Of a stretch of DNA of 64,000 bases, positions 34,190 to 44,210 are shown in pieces. Under the pieces are notes generated by a model that did no database searches, was not told the DNA's origin, and saw only the letters and a list, made by a program, of their open reading frames with translations. The stretch's first letter is position 1; the number at the start of each line of letters is the position of its first letter. A program made the translations under genes and the position numbers. The stretch is from assembly GCA_007115705.1 (NCBI GenBank), contig QXEO01000549.1, positions 1 to 64,000 on the forward strand, read 5' to 3'. Source of the stretch: Dactylis glomerata. Taxonomy: Eukaryota > Streptophyta > Magnoliopsida > Poales > Poaceae.

Positions 34190-36390
34190 CTAAGGGTAGA
34201 ACTTTCGCAGATGAGCTATGTTCCATGGGTTCCCCACCGGCACGCCTTCTGCGGTTTCCAGCCGCGCCGAGCCCGGCCTGGCGATGTGCGTCACCTTGAA
34301 GGGTCCTTCCCACATTGGAGACAGCTTGTGCAGGCCCTCGCGAGAGAGTATTCTCCTCAGCACCAGGTCGCCGACCTCCAGAGTCCTTGCTCGAACATGG
34401 CGGCTATGGTAGCGGCGTAGTCCTTGTTGGTACCTCGCGGCGCGGAGCGCGGCTTGGCACCGAGCTTCTTCGAGAAGGAGGAGGCGATCCTTGATGAGGT
34501 CCTCTTGGCGAATTTCGTCGAAGGCGAGCACCCTTGGCGACCCGAACTTGACGTCGGTAGGAAGAACAACATCCGCCCCATAGACCAGGAAGAAAGGGGT
34601 CTCTCCAGTGGGTTTGGTGGCGGTAGTCCTGATGGACCACAAGATGGATTGGAGGTTGTCTAACCATTTTTTGCCGCAGGCTTCGAGCTTGGCGTTGAAG
34701 CTTTTCGTCTTGAGTCCCTTGAGGACCTCGGCGTTGGCACGCTCGGCTTGGCCATTGCTTCGGGGGTATGCGACGAAGGCGAAACAGATCTTGATGCCGG
34801 CCGATGCGCAGTACTCCCGAAATAGTCCGCTGGTGAACTGGCTGCCGTTGTCGGTGATTATGCGGTTAGGCACACCAAAACGACAGACCAGCCCCCGGAT
34901 GAACTTGACTGCGGACCTGGCCGGGATGGTGCACACCGGTTCCACCTCCACCCACTTGGTGAATTTGTCGATGGCGACGTAGAGGTAGCGATAGCCCCCT
35001 TGCGCCCTAGGGAACGGACCAAGGATGTCCAGCCCCCAAACTGCAAAGGGCCAAGTGAGCGGGATGGTTTGCAGCTCCTGTGATGGCTGATGAATCTGCT
35101 TAGCGTGGAATTGGCATGCCTTGCACCTCTTTACCATCTCCGCCGCATCTCCGAGCGCTGAAGGCCAGTAGAAGCCACTTCGATACGCCTTTGCGGCTAG
35201 AGTTGCAGCAGAAGCATGATGGCCACACTCGCCGGCGTGGATGTCCCTGAGTAGCTCCTGGCCTTGGTGAGTAGATATGCACTTCAGATCAACGCCGTTT
35301 GGGCGACGCCGGTACAAGTCACCATCCTTGACGCAGTAGCCCGAAGCTTGGCGCACGATCCTTTCTGCCTCCTCTTCATCCTCGGGAAGCCTGCTGCTGG
35401 TGAGGAAGGCCTTGAGCTCGAGAATCCAATCCACTCCCTCATGCCGTGCCAACGCCAGAAGGACACGGTCACCCGAAGGAGGCCCGCAGTCTGGAGCCCC
35501 CTGATCCGGGGGTGGCGGCAGGGCAGGTGGAGGGTCTGATCCAGATGATGGTGGAGAAGCGGACGGCTTGAAGAGACGCTCCTCAAAGACGCCGGCAGGC
35601 TGTGCCAGGCGGTGAGAGGCGCGCTTGGCGATCTCATCGGCTTACACATTTTCTCCTCTCGGGATGTGCTTCAGCTCCAAACCTTGGAAGCGTTTTTCCA
35701 TCTTTCGATGCTCCTCGAGATAGGCCGCCATGTGCTCATCCTTTGGAGTGTAGCTCTTGTTCGAGAAGTTCACAACCAGCTGTGAATCTCCCTTGACGAT
35801 GAGGCGCTTGATGCCCAAAGCGTTTGCCGCCCTTAAGCCGGCGAGTAGTCCTTCGTATTCCGTGATGTTGTTGGAGACCTTGTTCTCAGGCTTGAAGCAG
35901 AGCTGTACGGCGTAGAAGAGCTTGTCTCTAGAGGGAGAGGTTAGGACAGCACCAGCTCCCGCGCCGGGGAGGTTGAAGGCGCCGTCGAAGTGCATGACCC
36001 AGAGGCCTGGGGCCTCCTCTCCTGGGAGCGTTGACTCCACCTCTGGAGGCTCGTTGGCGAACGGATCGGTCCACTCCGCAGTGAACTCGGCCAAAGCCTT
36101 GCTTTTGATTACCTTTGTAGTTTCGAAGGAGATCTCGAAGGGTTGAAGCTCCACGGCCCATACTGCCACCCGCCCGGTGACGTTGGGATTGCGTAGGATG
36201 GTCTCCAGGGGACGATCGGTTACCACCTTAATCGGGTGACCCTGGAAGTAGTGGCGTAGCTTCCGCGAAGCGATGAGCAGGGTGTAGAGCAGCTTTTGCT
36301 GCATGGTGTAGCACTCCTGAGCGTCACGTAGCACCGTGCTGACGAAGTACACGGGCTTCTGCACCTTGGTGACACCCTCGGGAGCTTCCT
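34190..36390 (-). pseudogene. R3 RNase H, second RNase H-like domain, and integrase
   Basis: Opens abruptly with KVQKPVYFVSTVLRDA, the last part of the RNase H region (YTMQQKLLYTLLIASRKLRHYFQGH). The second, archaeal-type RNase H (MHFDGAFN, ITEYEGLLAGLRAA, VKGDSQLV) follows, typical for Tat elements. A stop at 35642-35644 breaks the same frame. Integrase: His-Cys zinc region (GECGHHAS, CKACQFH), the core (WGLDILGPFPRAQGG, IDKFTKWVEVEP, TDNGSQF, AYPRSNGQAERAN) and a C-terminal region with VGDLVLRR, MWEGPFKV, ending at 34190. No RT box lies between the protease and this segment, only about 200 unrelated bases and a frame change, so RT and the RNase H N-part have been deleted. Confidence 0.9.
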
Positions 36391-36570
36391 CCTCGGGAGG
36401 TTTTTGAGCGTTGCTCTGAGAGAGCGGATCGGTCGGCGGAGATGCAGCGGAGGGACCAGGTCCTCGCTTGGAGTAGGCGACGCAGAGGCGGCGAACTTCT
36501 TCCCTGTCGAGCCCTGCGGGTGGGGCTCAAGAGAGGCCTTCTTCGCAGCATCCCGCTCTTGGGATACGAG

Positions 36571-38811
36571 CTACTTCTTCCTCGTGAGGTCGCCGGAGTG
36601 TTCCAGCAGATCTTCGTCGGCAGGGAACATGGTGGCGGCCTCACGGTAGATATGCTCCACCGATCGGAGAGCATTCTTCTCGTTGCAGTGCACAGTGATC
36701 GTGCCGTTGGCGCGCGGGATCTTGAGGACGTTGAAACCATGATGCGTGGCTGCCATGAACCTTGCCAGGGCTGGATAGCCAAGAATGGCATTGTATGGCA
36801 GCGCGATGTAGGCGACGTCGAAGTCAAGGCTCTCGGTCCTGTAGTTATCCCGGGTGCCGAAGGTGACGGGCAGGCGTACCTGCCCAATCGGCGTTGTAGA
36901 CCCCTCGGTTACCCCGAAGAATGGTCGAGTTGGCATGAGCCAGTGGTACGGCACCTGCATCTTCTCGAAGATCTCGACCGAGATGATGTTGAGGCCTGCC
37001 CCTCCGTCGATGAGAGTGTGATTTACGGCGACGTTGTTGATGGTTGGCGTGCACAAGAGAGGAATTGTGCCCACGCCCCTGGTGGAGGCCGGATGGTCCT
37101 CTTCGTCGAAGCCGATCTTGCACGTCGACCACTTCATTAGGCGATTGCCGACGTTGGGCTGTGCCGCCGCGATCTCTCGTGACAGCTGCTTGAAGTGTCG
37201 GTTAGACAAAGGAGCCTGAGCTCCACCCAGGAGGCAAGCAGCGAAGTCCCGCGGCTCTTGATAGCCCCCCTGGTTCTCCTCCCGACGATCGTTTGCTGGT
37301 GGGGGCAGCGGCAGCGGCTCGGGATCGGCTCGAGACAGACCCTCGCGGCGGCGACCTTCCTCGCGGTCGTCGTCGCGGCGATTGCCCCGGGATCCACTCT
37401 TGCCGTAGCTGCGGCCACCCCCGCGGCGCTTGGAGACACCATTTTCTTCATGAAACTTTCGGACAAACCAACAATCGTCGGTATTGTGGGTGTCCTTCTT
37501 GTGGAGAATGCAGTAGCGGCGACGTCGACCCTTGTCGCGTTCGGAGCGGTCCCCGCGGCGTTGCTTATGATCTGGCTTCGCCGCGAGGATAGCAGCCTCC
37601 TTTCGCTTGGGGTCCTTGGACTTTGGCTTTGGGGGAGGCGCCTCCGGCAGGTTATGCACGAAGAGCCTCCCTTCCTCGGCCTTGGCGCAGCGGTTGGCGA
37701 TCTCGAAGAGCCTGACGATGGAAGTCAACTCATCGTTCACGGACAACTTCTCCCTCATCTTGATGTCGGAAACACCCATGGAGAACGCGGAGATGACCTC
37801 CTCGTTGGAGATCCTGGGGATCTTATTCCTCATCTGGCTGAAGCGCTGGATATACTGACGAAGCGTCTCACCCTTGTACTGACGCACCGCCTTAAGATCG
37901 TTCTTGGTAGCGGGGCGCTCTTACGTGGGCATGAAGTTGGCAACGAACGGACGGCATAAATCCTTCCATGAAGTCACGGATTCGTGAGGAAGATTCATGA
38001 GCCAAGTTCGCGGAGCGTCCTTGAGGGCCATGGGGAACCAATTTGCCATGGCACGCTGATCTCCACGCGCGGCCTGGACGGCGACGACGTAGAGTTGGAG
38101 GAATTCGACGGGGTTGGTGATCCCGTCGTAACGCGCGCCGATGTCCGGCTTGAACTTGTCAGGCCAGACGACGTAGCGTTGTTGGCGAGTGAGAGCAAGA
38201 CACCCGGGGTTGTAGATAGGGTCGCCGGGGGTCCTGACGTTCTTGCCAGCTTCGCCGATGTCATCGATGGCGCGGTCATGATTTTCGCGGCGGCGCTCGA
38301 GGGAGATGTGTGCGTATTCCGGAGCGCGTTGGACGATTTGGCAGCTGGGCTCCCCGCGCGGCGAAGATGCGGCATGGGAAACCACCTTCTTGGCCTTGTT
38401 GGCCCTCCCATCTCCGGCGCCCGGGGTGGGACGCCCCGCCGCCGGATCTGGGTCTCCCGCGCCCTGGGCTCCTCCCTGAGCCGGGTCTTCGTTGGCGATG
38501 GCGACGAGTTCGGCGATTCGAGCGCGCCACCCCTCACGTCCGTCATCGGTGGGTTGATAGCGCAGCAGCTCCTGCGCCATGGTGAGAGCCTGCGCAGGAG
38601 ACAACTGACTCCCAGAACGAGCGCGAGAAGTGGCGGTGGCGGTGAAGGAGAGCGAAGGCTCTGTACGCCCGGACGGGAGGTAGGAGGACTCCAGATCTTC
38701 CTCCTCTTCCTCCTCGGCCGAAGCTTCACGACGACGGAAGATGGGCTCGGTTTGCCCCCGATCAGCGTTGCGACGGCGAAGACGCTTGAGCCTTGCATTG
38801 GCGTCGGCCAT
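36571..38811 (-). pseudogene. R3 gag and protease
   Basis: Starts at 38811, 55 bases downstream of the 5' LTR, with a basic/acidic low-complexity head. The Gag domain follows (FLQLYVVAVQAARGDQ, LMNLPHESVTSWKDL, then after a stop at 37921-37923 GETLRQYIQRFSQMRNKIP). A Cys/His motif CILHKKDTHNTDDC lies near 37480. The protease reads TLIDGGAGLNIIS (Asp-Gly-Gly where DSG/DTG is usual; in Tat elements DGG/DSGSS variants occur) and LPYNAILGYPAL. The frame ends at 36571. One nonsense codon separates the two open halves, which share the same frame. Confidence 0.85.
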
Positions 38812-38845
38812 GTCGAAGAAGATCTAGGAGAAAACACACCATAGC

Positions 38846-38863
38846 CCCCTACCTGGCGCGCCA
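38846..38863 (-). other. R3 primer-binding site
   Basis: TGGCGCGCCAGGTAGGGG on the minus strand starts two bases inside the 5' LTR border. It is different from the tRNA-Asp site of R1/R4/R5. I did not assign the tRNA. Confidence 0.7.
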
Positions 38864-38865
38864 AA

Positions 38866-39771
38866 TGTCGATGGATTTCGTGTCGCAAGAACACGGGGTA
38901 CCACGCGACGGACCCAAAGATTCGAACGCAGGGGGCTGAACGTGTGAGATCTAGGATCGCAACAAAGCACGGTGACGGAAGCCTCGAGCTATCGAACGCA
39001 CTACGCACTGCAGAGAGAGTCGCCGAGCTTTACCCAGGTTCAGGGCCCTCGTGGTGAGGTAACACCCCTACTTCCTGCTTTCTTGTATTGCAACGCGACA
39101 CCTCGCGAGGAGTACAAGGTCTTGGTTACAAATTTCTAGCTGGCCAGAGGTTGAAGAACCTGCGTGCCCAGCTAGCAACCTGGAGAAGATCGGATCCCCT
39201 CTAAGGGGAGGCCTCCCCCTCCTTTTATAGCGCCAAGGTCCTCCTTCCCCTTATCTTCTTGGGGAAGGGGTTGCCACACACACAGCCAAGGAGGGTGGAC
39301 AGCTGTGGACTACACTCTTCCATAGACGTGGTCTTTGTAGGGTAGTGGCGCCGGTCCACAGGAGTGGGTGGAGGAAGCTGACGTCTTCCTCTGGCGCCCT
39401 GTGCCATCCACACTATTTTTACGGGGGTGGCCAACAACCACTGTGCCGCTTTGGGCAGGCACGGCGAAAGTTGGTCTCCTCCCTGTCAGGGGTAGCGTGG
39501 GCGGCACGCGGTCTTCTTTCCTTCATCTTCTTGCTCCGCACGCCAACGTGCTGAGCTGGCGTGGACTTGGTCTCTCTCCTCACCAGCGGGGGCTCGTGAG
39601 GAGGTCTTCTGGTCCTTAGCGTTTTCCACCGTCGTTCTCCTCATGAGGCGCCTCCTCGTGAGGGTCTTCTCCGTAGCTTGGGTCGTTGATTTTCCCCTGG
39701 GCTGAAGATGGGCCGATGACGGGGCCCAGGAGCGGGTGGACCGGGATACCCCGGTATCCAGAACACCGACA
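38866..39771 (-). repeat. R3 5' LTR (minus orientation)
   Basis: Equal in length to the other copy. On the minus strand it begins TGTCGGTGTTC and ends AAATCCATCGACA. A minus-strand TATAAAAG is at 39232-39239. Confidence 0.9.
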
Positions 39772-39776
39772 GCTTG

Positions 39777-39919
39777 CTAGTTGTCATATAGGTAAATTCA
39801 CCTTAGTTGCATATCTAGAGAATATACCTTTTGTGTCAAGCCTAAATTGAAAAAGAATTAAAATTTGAGTAGCACCTATTCACCACCCCCCCCCTCTAGG
39901 TGCCCATACGATCCATTCA
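39777..39919 (+). repeat. R2 3' LTR, second part
   Basis: Continues CTAGTTGTCATATAGG after R3 and its GCTTG duplication (39772-39776) and ends GATCCATTCA, matching the end of the 5' LTR. Confidence 0.9.
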
Positions 39920-39924
39920 GATTG

Positions 39925-41634
39925 GGATAGCAACAAACGTAAAGGATCAGGTATAAATTACGAGCATGATTGCATTAAGTCTTTCGCTGAAACTGCTGAT
40001 TTTCAAGAGCTTAGTGCTAAATATGGTCTTGATCCTCAAATTATGGTTGATTGTTTTAAAGCCTTTGCTTCTCATATTAATGTTCCTAAAGGAAATGGGG
40101 ACGTGTATCATGAACCTTTTAAGGACACTTGCATAGAAAGTGATATTGTTATTGATGATTGCAATAAACATGCTCAAATTTCTGAAAGTACTACTTCCTA
40201 TAAGCATGTTAATTTTTGTGGAGTACATAGACCTTATGAACAGTGTCACAACAAGGAAGATTATTGCATCACCCATGGGAATGAAAAAATCCGAATGTGG
40301 CTAAAGGCTCTAGATGAGCTTGGTGAAAAGGTTTGTGAGCTTTATCCTTTTCTTTGTGAACTTTGCGATGACACGGGTCATTTTAATTTTCAATGCCCAA
40401 GCCAATATCGTGACTCTTTTAATCGAATGAGTACCGTAAATTTGTATTGTGATGACAAGATTACTCTCAATCAGCATGATGAGCTTATTTTGTTTTTGGA
40501 GTGTGAAGAGATATCTAGAAAGATTTCTTTGGTTGATATGAGTGTTGTTGATATTAATAGCACCCTTCGTGGTTGTCGTCTCTATTGTGTTAAAGATTGC
40601 CTCGCAAATACTTACATACAAAATCTTATAAAACATGATGTTTTGCCAAGCTATGACAGGACTAATAGATGTTTCTGTCTTATTAATAGAGATGAGGAAT
40701 CCTCCAAAGTTTCTTCTGTTGTTTCTGTCAGTAAACCAGATTATGTTGAGAAGATGCCTTTCAAGCCTCTCCCTCCTGAAGGAGAGAGTAAGAAGAGTAA
40801 GAAGAAGAAGAAGGAGAAGAAGAAGAAGAAGACGAGTAAAAAGCGAGAGGAAACGGTATCTTGCCCTAAGCATGTTGCTCCTATTATAGATTATGATAAT
40901 TCTGATTGGGATGATGTTCCCATGCCTGTTACCTATGTTAGTGATCATGATTGGGAAAAGCACTCCACTTTTGATATTGAAAATATTTTTGGTACCAATT
41001 CTAAGGTTAATAATTGTTGTACCATTTGTACTATCCATGTTCCTTCTTATGATGATATGTTTGATGAATATATGCTTTGCAAAATAGTTGTTCTCTCGCT
41101 TATGATGATACTAAACCTCTAGATTATGATGGTTATAATGATGAGTATAATATTTTCAGTTCACCTACTTTTGAGGAGGAAATTAGTTATGATTACAATA
41201 TGCCTCCTGTTTTTGATGATTATGGTGATGAGAATAATTATTCTGTTGAATCTACTCCTACTACGATTGTTCATGTGGGGAGTATTAATTCTTTTATGCA
41301 TGTGGCTCATGATAGGGAAGTTTTATGTGATAGTTATATTGTTAATTCTATTCATGATGCTACTGAAAGTTATTATGAGAGAGGGAAACATGATTTGATG
41401 GATCTCAACAATATTAAGTTTCCCGTCTCTATGTTGCAAATCTTGAAGTTGCACTTGTTTTATCTATCCATGTTTGCTACTATGTGCCTTATTGATTTAT
41501 TTTCTTACAAGATTCCTATGCATATGAAGTGGTTTAGATTTAAATGTGTTTCATATTTGCTTTTTAATGCTCTCTCTTGCTTCAAGTTCCTTTATGGCAC
41601 CTTTGCCTTCAGTTCTTTTCGGGCGCCTATGTGA
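39925..41634 (+). pseudogene. R1 gag, C-terminal part with zinc knuckle and hydrophobic tail
   Basis: Directly after R2's target copy the Gag frame resumes (DSNKRKGSGINYEHDC). A CCHC zinc knuckle, CELCDDTGHFNFQC with spacing C-X2-C-X4-H-X4-C, lies near 40355-40396; R4 and R5 lack it at this place. A run of about twenty lysines follows at 40790-40850. At about 41080, in TGCAAAATAG, a one-base loss in an A-run shifts the frame; the continuing frame (41077-41634) is acidic and Tyr-rich, then ends in about 60 hydrophobic, Cys-containing residues that could span a membrane once or twice. No DSG/DTG protease motif or RT motif occurs. So R1 encodes a long Gag-like polyprotein of about 840 residues with an unusual tail, broken by R2 and the frameshift. 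Confidence 0.75.
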
Positions 41635-43421
41635 GCATTTTTCTAAAATTACTGCGCCTAGCTCAAAGGCGTTAAAGAAAAGCACTCTTGGGAGATAACC
41701 CAATGTTTTACTTTTAGTACTTTTTCTTTTATTTGAGTCTTGGAAGTTATTACTGCTGTAATAACCGCTCCTTATTCTTTTTATTTCGTTGTTGTGCCAA
41801 GAGAAACCTCTAATTTTAGTGAGGTAAGATTTGGGGAAGTTGCTGTCCTAAAAAAGATTTTGGTGCTGCACAGTAAAAATTCGTGAAAATTCTCAGAATA
41901 TCTTTTGGACCTGAGATTTCTTGTGCATATGACCCAGGTTATATCTAAACTTTCATTAGTTTAACACTTTTTGATTTGAGCAACAGAAAACCCTCTAAAA
42001 ATTCGACCTTTGTCAGCTGTTCTGTTTTGACAGATTTCTGCCATTATTTGTGTTTGCCGCTCGATCGCTTTCTTTTTGAGTTCTTTTGATCACGGAACTT
42101 TTGGGAAAGTTGCTACAGTAGTATATGCTTTATATGTGGTGGTTTTGAGTTGAAAACTGAAGCAAAAAAGGGTTGATTCATTATTATGTTTATGCTAATG
42201 TTGCTAATAGAATTATGTTGAGTTTTGTATGAAGGAAGTTTTCAAGTGTATGGATTGGAGAATGATGAGATGAGTTGAAGAATGGACAAAAGCTCATGCT
42301 TGGGGATGCCCATGCACCCCAAGAAATATCTAAGAGGTACAAGCATCAAAGCTTGGGGATGCCCCCGAGGCACCCCTTCTTCATCGGCAAAAATTAGGTC
42401 ACCTTTCAAGACACTATATTTTTATTGCTTCATGCACTATGCATTTTTCTTGGAGCGTCTTTACTTTAGTTTTCAGTGTTCTTTTTGTTTTGTTTGCTGC
42501 AATAAATGGTTGTATCACATCATGTTATTTTTGGAGAAGATGAACTCCGTTTTTCATTGCCAAGAACACTCTAGTTTTCACTCTTATCGTTCAACGAGTG
42601 TTCTCTTTTTCTGCTACTGCGTTTAGCTTTCATTTTTTGCCTTGGTTTTTGTTCAGATCTTCTTATATCTTTGCATCAAGGTGTATTTAGACCACTGGTC
42701 TATATTGGTTTTCATCAAAAGAGTTGTCTCAAAAAGGTTTGAATGATGTTGGAAAAGAGAAAAAGTTTCATGCAAAAAGTGGTACAAAAAGGAGCTTGTG
42801 TAGACTGCGGCTTAGGCTTTTGCATGTCGTGCTTGATATCATTTTGATAGTATGCTTAGTGATTTTTGCTGTAGCATGACTTGTCTCAAATGACTGAGAT
42901 TGCTTAATGAGCCTTTGAAAAAATCATGCGTTGTTTTTATTATTTGGAAACATTTATTTGGTTTTCTCCTTGATGGTTTATTTGGGTTGACTTGGCGCAT
43001 GCTCACACATGTTTGACTCATACAAAGTCACCATAAGCCTCTATGATCATTTAGTTTTTGACTTGTGATACCACTTTATGCTTCTTTCAATGATGTTTTG
43101 TCGCTATGCATGATTATGGCCGTTACTGCTCTCTTAGTTGGTCGCTCCCAGTCTTTTGCTTGCCCTCATTTTGTACTGAGTATGAGCTCTACTCGTGCAT
43201 CCAACTCCCAAAAACCAAGTTTGCCATTGTGTCCATTATAAATTCCTATGCATGGTATTTGCAAGCCATTTCAAGTAAATTTTCATGTGCTACCTTTCAA
43301 AAAAAAAACCTTCAAAACACTTCTCGTTTTGTGACACTGTTTTCAGCTCATGGGGACATAGTGGTCGGATTTACTAACTTCCATATTGTCTTATTCCAAA
43401 AAAAAGAGAAAATAAAAAAAG
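41635..43421. other. R1 long 3' untranslated region
   Basis: AT-rich with no convincing gene. It contains GCTTGGGGATGCCC repeats (about 42297 and 42353), which are PPT-like. From about 43160 (TACTGAGTATGAGCTCTACTCG) it becomes similar to the 3' regions of R4 (29650) and R5 (61260), and in reverse to R6. Confidence 0.5.
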
Positions 43422-43513
43422 GGCACTCCTCCATGGTATGTGAATGTTGGTGGGCACCCGATGGAATCGGTTAGCCATGGTTTGTGAAAGGAAAAAAGGT
43501 GGGGAGGAGTGCC
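43422..43513 (+). repeat. R1 copy of conserved inverted repeat
   Basis: GGCACTCCTCC (43422-43432) and GGAGGAGTGCC (43503-43513) are perfect 11-base inverted arms around a 70-base loop that itself holds two CCATGG sites. The same structure is found in R4 (29961-30051), R5 (61569-61656) and R6 (63803-63813 with 53684-53694). Confidence 0.75.
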
Positions 43514-43519
43514 AAGCTT

Positions 43520-43527
43520 TATAAAAG
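43520..43527 (+). promoter_or_regulatory. R1 internal TATA box before micro-ORF
   Basis: TATAAAAGAGCCCCAAAGTGCC lies six bases after the inverted repeat and 53 bases before the micro-ORF ATG. The same TATAAAAGAGC + CAAAGTGCC or close variant is kept in R4 (30057), R5 (61662) and R6 (53677-53670, minus). Promoter activity is inferred. Confidence 0.45.
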
Positions 43528-43572
43528 AGCCCCAAAGTGCCAATCTCTCTCAAAAACTTGCTTACTTTTTGT

Positions 43573-43608
43573 ATGGAAGATAGTAAGAACCCCATTGCTA
43601 GTCATTGA
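43573..43608 (+). CDS. Conserved 11-codon micro-ORF, R1 copy
   Basis: Encodes MEDSKNPIASH. Counterparts: R4 and R5 MEDIKNSVASR, R6 MEDSKNPIASR. Length and stop are kept in all four copies, which belong to two distinct LTR families. It would be the first ATG of a transcript from the internal TATA. Too short to prove coding; it could equally be a conserved RNA element or simple shared ancestry. Confidence 0.3.
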   Translation: MEDSKNPIASH

Positions 43609-43657
43609 CAAAGACAACCACCTCTCAAAATCCAGTTTTTATCTCTCTGTTTTACAA

Positions 43658-43819
43658 ATGAAAAGCTCTAGCACATGTTTAATCATTGATTCCCTCTGCG
43701 AAGGGCATTTCTTTTACTTTTATGTTGAGTCTCCACCTTCTATCTTTATGCACCATCTAAGAGAGCATAGTTGTCATTCTGAGTGTAATGTGCATTGTCC
43801 CAAAGTTATCATTGATTGA
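43658..43819 (+). CDS. Small Cys/Ser-rich ORF after the micro-ORF, R1 copy
   Basis: A 53-codon frame beginning MKSSSTCLI. R6 has an aligned frame of 52 codons with the same start (53380-53538, minus) and R4 a 35-codon frame beginning MKRSSTCLI. R5 has lost the ATG and contains a stop. No known domain. May be chance within a conserved untranslated region. Confidence 0.25.
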   Translation: MKSSSTCLIIDSLCEGHFFYFYVESPPSIFMHHLREHSCHSECNVHCPKVIID

Positions 43820-44190
43820 TTCATGATTATTGTTTCACTTGTTCTTAAATTACTTGTATCTAGTCACCCTCTTAAACTTGAAGGTGTCCCATGCATTTAT
43901 GTTTTGCTACTCCATGAGGGACAAGCTCAAAACCATTTGCTATGTTTTCCATATGGTTGAAACACACACATGACTTTCATTGTTTCATTTTCATGATCTT
44001 TCCTTTATGTTTCTTTTCATGCTATAACATGGTTGCTAAGTTTCTATTATCAAGATTATGTCTTTCATGCCCATGTTTTAAGTTCTTTGATCTCAACACT
44101 CAATGCTCTACCTCGTTGATCAAATTGTGATGGTGCATGTCACCTCAAAAATTATTCTTTTGTTATCACTTACCTACTCGAGGACGAGCA

Positions 44191-44210
44191 GGAGTTAAGC
44201 TTGGGGATGC
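44191..44210 (+). other. R1 polypurine tract
   Basis: GGAGTTAAGCTTGGGGATGC immediately before the 3' LTR. It resembles the AAGCTTGGGG(GG) tracts of R4, R5, R6 and R8. Confidence 0.75.

Larger units (their letters stand above)
20587..39771 (-). mobile_element. R3: Tat-lineage Gypsy, RT deleted, with antisense ORF
   Basis: Two 906 bp LTRs (38866-39771 and 20587-21492 on the plus strand) and a perfect GCTTG duplication (20582-20586, 39772-39776). Gag-protease and RNase H-integrase read on the minus strand, and the LTR TATA box also points that way. Two RNase H-like domains in a row mark the Tat lineage. RT is missing. An extra ORF lies between pol and the 3' LTR on the opposite strand. R4 (21878-32277) is inserted in that ORF. 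Confidence 0.9.
5317..39919 (+). mobile_element. R2: SIRE/Maximus-like Copia retrotransposon
   Basis: LTRs start TGAAAGTGC and end ATTCA/GTTCA. The target duplication is GAATG (5312-5316) versus GATTG (39920-39924), one change. Copia order is clear: gag with zinc knuckle, protease, integrase, RT, RNase H, then an extra ORF in the env position, as in the SIRE lineage. It is interrupted by R7 (11513-15442, in RT) and by R3 with R4 inside it (20587-39771, in the 3' LTR). Multiple stops and shifts show it is inactive. Confidence 0.9.

Noticed and set aside
36442..37959. Long plus-strand frames opposite R3 gag-protease (36442-37140 and 37195-37959)
   Set aside because: Mirror frames of a real minus-strand gag-pol in GC-rich DNA; no independent domain.
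40310..41038. 242-codon minus-strand frame in R1
   Set aside because: Shadow of the Lys/Asp-rich gag frame; no domain, repeat composition explains it.
42297..42375. GCTTGGGGATGCCC repeats in R1 3' region as extra LTR borders
   Set aside because: PPT-like but no LTR start follows; treated as internal purine-rich repeats.
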